Shown here: piece after piece, positions 24,545 to 25,730 of the stretch
Position numbering within the stretch: the first letter of the stretch is position 1
Layout: every line of letters begins with the position of its first letter
Assembly (NCBI GenBank): GCA_004552385.1
Contig: SFOL01000018.1
Span: forward strand, 1 to 25,730
Direction of reading: 5' to 3'
Origin: Bacteroidales bacterium
Lineage (GTDB): Bacteria; Bacteroidota; Bacteroidia; Bacteroidales; Marinilabiliaceae
DNA length: 25,730 bases
Made by a program: the position numbers and the translations under genes
The notes under the pieces: model-generated
What the model was told of the DNA's origin: nothing
The model's input: the letters and a program-made list of their open reading frames with translations, nothing else
Database searches by the model: none

Positions 24545-25105
24545 ATGCTAAGATTTAAGCTCTACCGTAAGGATAATACCGCCGATTTCTGCCACGGCCG
24601 CCTCTATGTCGCCGTCTCCGACGACTGTCAGCCATCCGATGGCTTCGACCCTTCGCTCGGCGAGTGTCTCGTTTGCGACACCATAGAGCCGCCCGTGCGA
24701 CCTGCCGCGGCTTTTGTCAGGGGCAAGACGGCAGTCCCGGCGGGAACCTACGACCTCGCCCTGACACGCAGCCCGAAGTTCGGCCGTGCGCTGCCAATCC
24801 TCATTGACGTGCCGGGCATGACGGGCGTCCGAATCCACCGCGGCAACACCGTGGCGGATACGAGGGGGTGCATCATCCCCGGTCGTTATGTCGGACGCGG
24901 AAGGGTGGTGGACAGCACCCCGCGCGAGCTCGACATTGTCCGAATGATGATGGATGACTCCGAGGGTGCCGAGATCGAGATTGTGGACGATTTCGCCGCG
25001 CCGTCTGTCGAGGATGATCGCGCGCCAGTGTTCTCCTCGTGGCCGCTCGCCAGTCTCGTCTCGCGCTCCGTCTGGGATCGACTGCGCCTCTCCGCAGCCG
25101 CCTGA
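24545..25105 (+). CDS. DUF5675 family protein
   Basis: 186 aa. The DUF5675 pattern is clear: CLVCDTIEPPV (about 38-48), KTAVPAGTYDLALTRSPKFG (59-78), LPILIDVPGMTGVRIHRGNT (81-100) and DTRGCIIPGRYVGRGRVVDS (103-122). The family, frequent in Bacteroidota and phage-associated loci, has no established activity. The conserved R-I-H-x-G-N followed by R-G-C-I resembles in order the His...Cys of YkuD-type L,D-transpeptidases (H...S-H-G-C), so a peptidoglycan-related function can be imagined; this is inference. The C-terminal ~55 residues beyond the domain are an acidic and then hydrophobic extension ending SLVSRSVWDRLRLSAAA. It follows the DUF6266 gene closely and is followed by a long hairpin. Confidence 0.85.
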   Translation: MLRFKLYRKDNTADFCHGRLYVAVSDDCQPSDGFDPSLGECLVCDTIEPPVRPAAAFVRGKTAVPAGTYDLALTRSPKFGRALPILIDVPGMTGVRIHRGNTVADTRGCIIPGRYVGRGRVVDSTPRELDIVRMMMDDSEGAEIEIVDDFAAPSVEDDRAPVFSSWPLASLVSRSVWDRLRLSAAA

Positions 25106-25138
25106 CCGCCTCTCTCAGGCATGGTGTCTCAAAAGCAA

Positions 25139-25173
25139 GGCAAGCCCCGCCACATCATGTGGCGGGGCTTGCC
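25139..25173. terminator. Strong hairpin downstream of the DUF5675 gene
   Basis: Arms 25139-25154 and 25158-25173 pair perfectly over 16 bp around a 3-nt loop. On the plus strand no T tract follows; on the minus strand the flank reads CCTTGCTTTT. It could terminate plus-strand transcription without a U tract or act mainly on the minus strand. Confidence 0.65.
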
Positions 25174-25417
25174 CCTGCGGCGGCCGGTTTGTTCAGTCTG
25201 CCTGCGCCGTGCTTTTCTCTTGACAGGTTTACCCTGCGCCGGATTCTCTTTTCACGTCCGGCGTGCGCGCCCGCTTAGCGTGATCATCTTATCATAACGT
25301 GAGTTCGACCAAATCACGCACATAATTTAGCCATATATAACAGGCTGAAAATTAGCGAAATAGGAGATGCTTTTGTATATTTATGGTACAAAACAAAAAT
25401 CAACAAAAGCCAACCCT
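25174..25417. other. Intergenic stretch and probable left end of an IS element
   Basis: Composition changes sharply near 25,285 from GC-rich to AT-rich. The AT-rich part (25,285-25,417) is probably the left end of the IS982-type element; the segment AACGTGAGTTCGACC (about 25,297-25,311) may be its terminal repeat, but the other end is outside the window, so this cannot be confirmed. No gene is seen. Confidence 0.4.
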
Positions 25418-25730
25418 ATGTTCGCTAAAGACCAAATTATGGGGATTTTCTTCAAATTGGATAAATTTTAGAAGAAATTTTCACGCTTTTCACCCAAATG
25501 CATAGGACAGACCGACCGAAAAAAATGTCGGTGCCTGAGATCATGTTGATTATGATTCTGTCCCATTCTTCAGGCTACCGATGTCTCAAGCATTTCTACC
25601 TCAACGAAGTGTGTGGCAATATGAAAGATGAGTTTAAGCTGCATCTTATCTGCAACGAGCGAGGCGAACTGCTGAGTTTCGCATTCACAAAGGGCAATAT
25701 TGACGACCGTAAGCCTTTGGAAGACAAACA
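25418..25730 (+). pseudogene. Degenerate IS982-family transposase gene, cut by window end
   Basis: The start reads MFAKDQIMGIFFKLDKF and then hits a TAG (25469-25471). The family sequence resumes in another frame from about 25,510 (TDRPKKMSVPEIMLIMILSH, then SSGYRCLKHFYLNEVC), so a stop and a frameshift are present. After VCGN (about 25,620) the sequence jumps to KDEFKLHLICNERGELLSFA and GNIDDRKPLEDK, which in intact IS982-type transposases lies well over 100 residues later; the central part with the DST catalytic aspartate is deleted. The reading continues past the window end. It cannot encode an active transposase. Confidence 0.85.

Overview
The window looks like chromosomal DNA of a moderately GC-rich member of the Bacteroidales (Bacteroidota). 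This rests on a three-subunit Wolinella/Bacteroides-type fumarate reductase (frdC-frdA-frdB), Bacteroidales-restricted families (DUF6266, DUF5675, Rpn nuclease, a membrane-bound AraC regulator, an IS982-type transposase remnant) and several promoters of the Bacteroidota form TTTG-N19-TAnnTTTG. I cannot name the genus. Nearly every gene up to 22,948 is on the minus strand, so the biological reading order is right to left; only the two genes and the IS remnant at the right end are on the plus strand.

Region 1 (1-9,450). An Rpn/PD-(D/E)XK nuclease is cut by the left edge. Next to it is a tight six-gene minus-strand operon, the most unusual content of the window. In transcription order it encodes an exported von Willebrand A (MIDAS) protein, a lipobox protein with a second membrane span and a cytoplasmic tail, a 960-residue tubulin/FtsZ-like GTPase, a 787-residue coiled-coil protein of no recognised family, a TerD-domain protein, and a single-span membrane protein ending in a Cpl-7 (CW_7) peptidoglycan-binding motif. 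TerD and the Cpl-7 protein share a doubled F-(N/D)-F-x-K motif at their N termini. I infer an envelope-spanning Ter/tubulin apparatus linking a cytoplasmic GTPase to the periplasm and cell wall. I do not recognise this exact combination as a described system.

Region 2 (9,487-16,507). A strong terminator (9,487-9,538) closes a surface-polymer cluster: LicD, a Wzx-type flippase, an IspD/TarI-like cytidylyltransferase, an NAD-dependent epimerase and a CDP-glycerol glycerophosphotransferase-like enzyme. Together they suggest a polyol-phosphate (teichoic-acid-like) decoration of a capsule or LPS. A 3' scrap of a second epimerase lies before licD, so the cluster has lost sequence. Upstream are an FKBP prolyl isomerase and a two-span Cache sensor with no output domain.

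Region 3 (16,678-19,320). tRNA-Leu(CAA) with a good promoter, a membrane-bound AraC-type regulator, then about 1.4 kb without a convincing gene, half of it an extreme pyrimidine-rich tract.

Region 4 (19,325-23,115). The frdCAB fumarate reductase operon for anaerobic respiration, with a strong terminator and a leader carrying two copies of an anti-Shine-Dalgarno-like decamer.

Region 5 (23,560-25,730). A consensus Bacteroidota promoter with a leader of about 210 nt drives a DUF6266 gene. A terminator hairpin follows, then a DUF5675 gene, another strong hairpin, and a decayed IS982-family transposase gene cut by the window edge.
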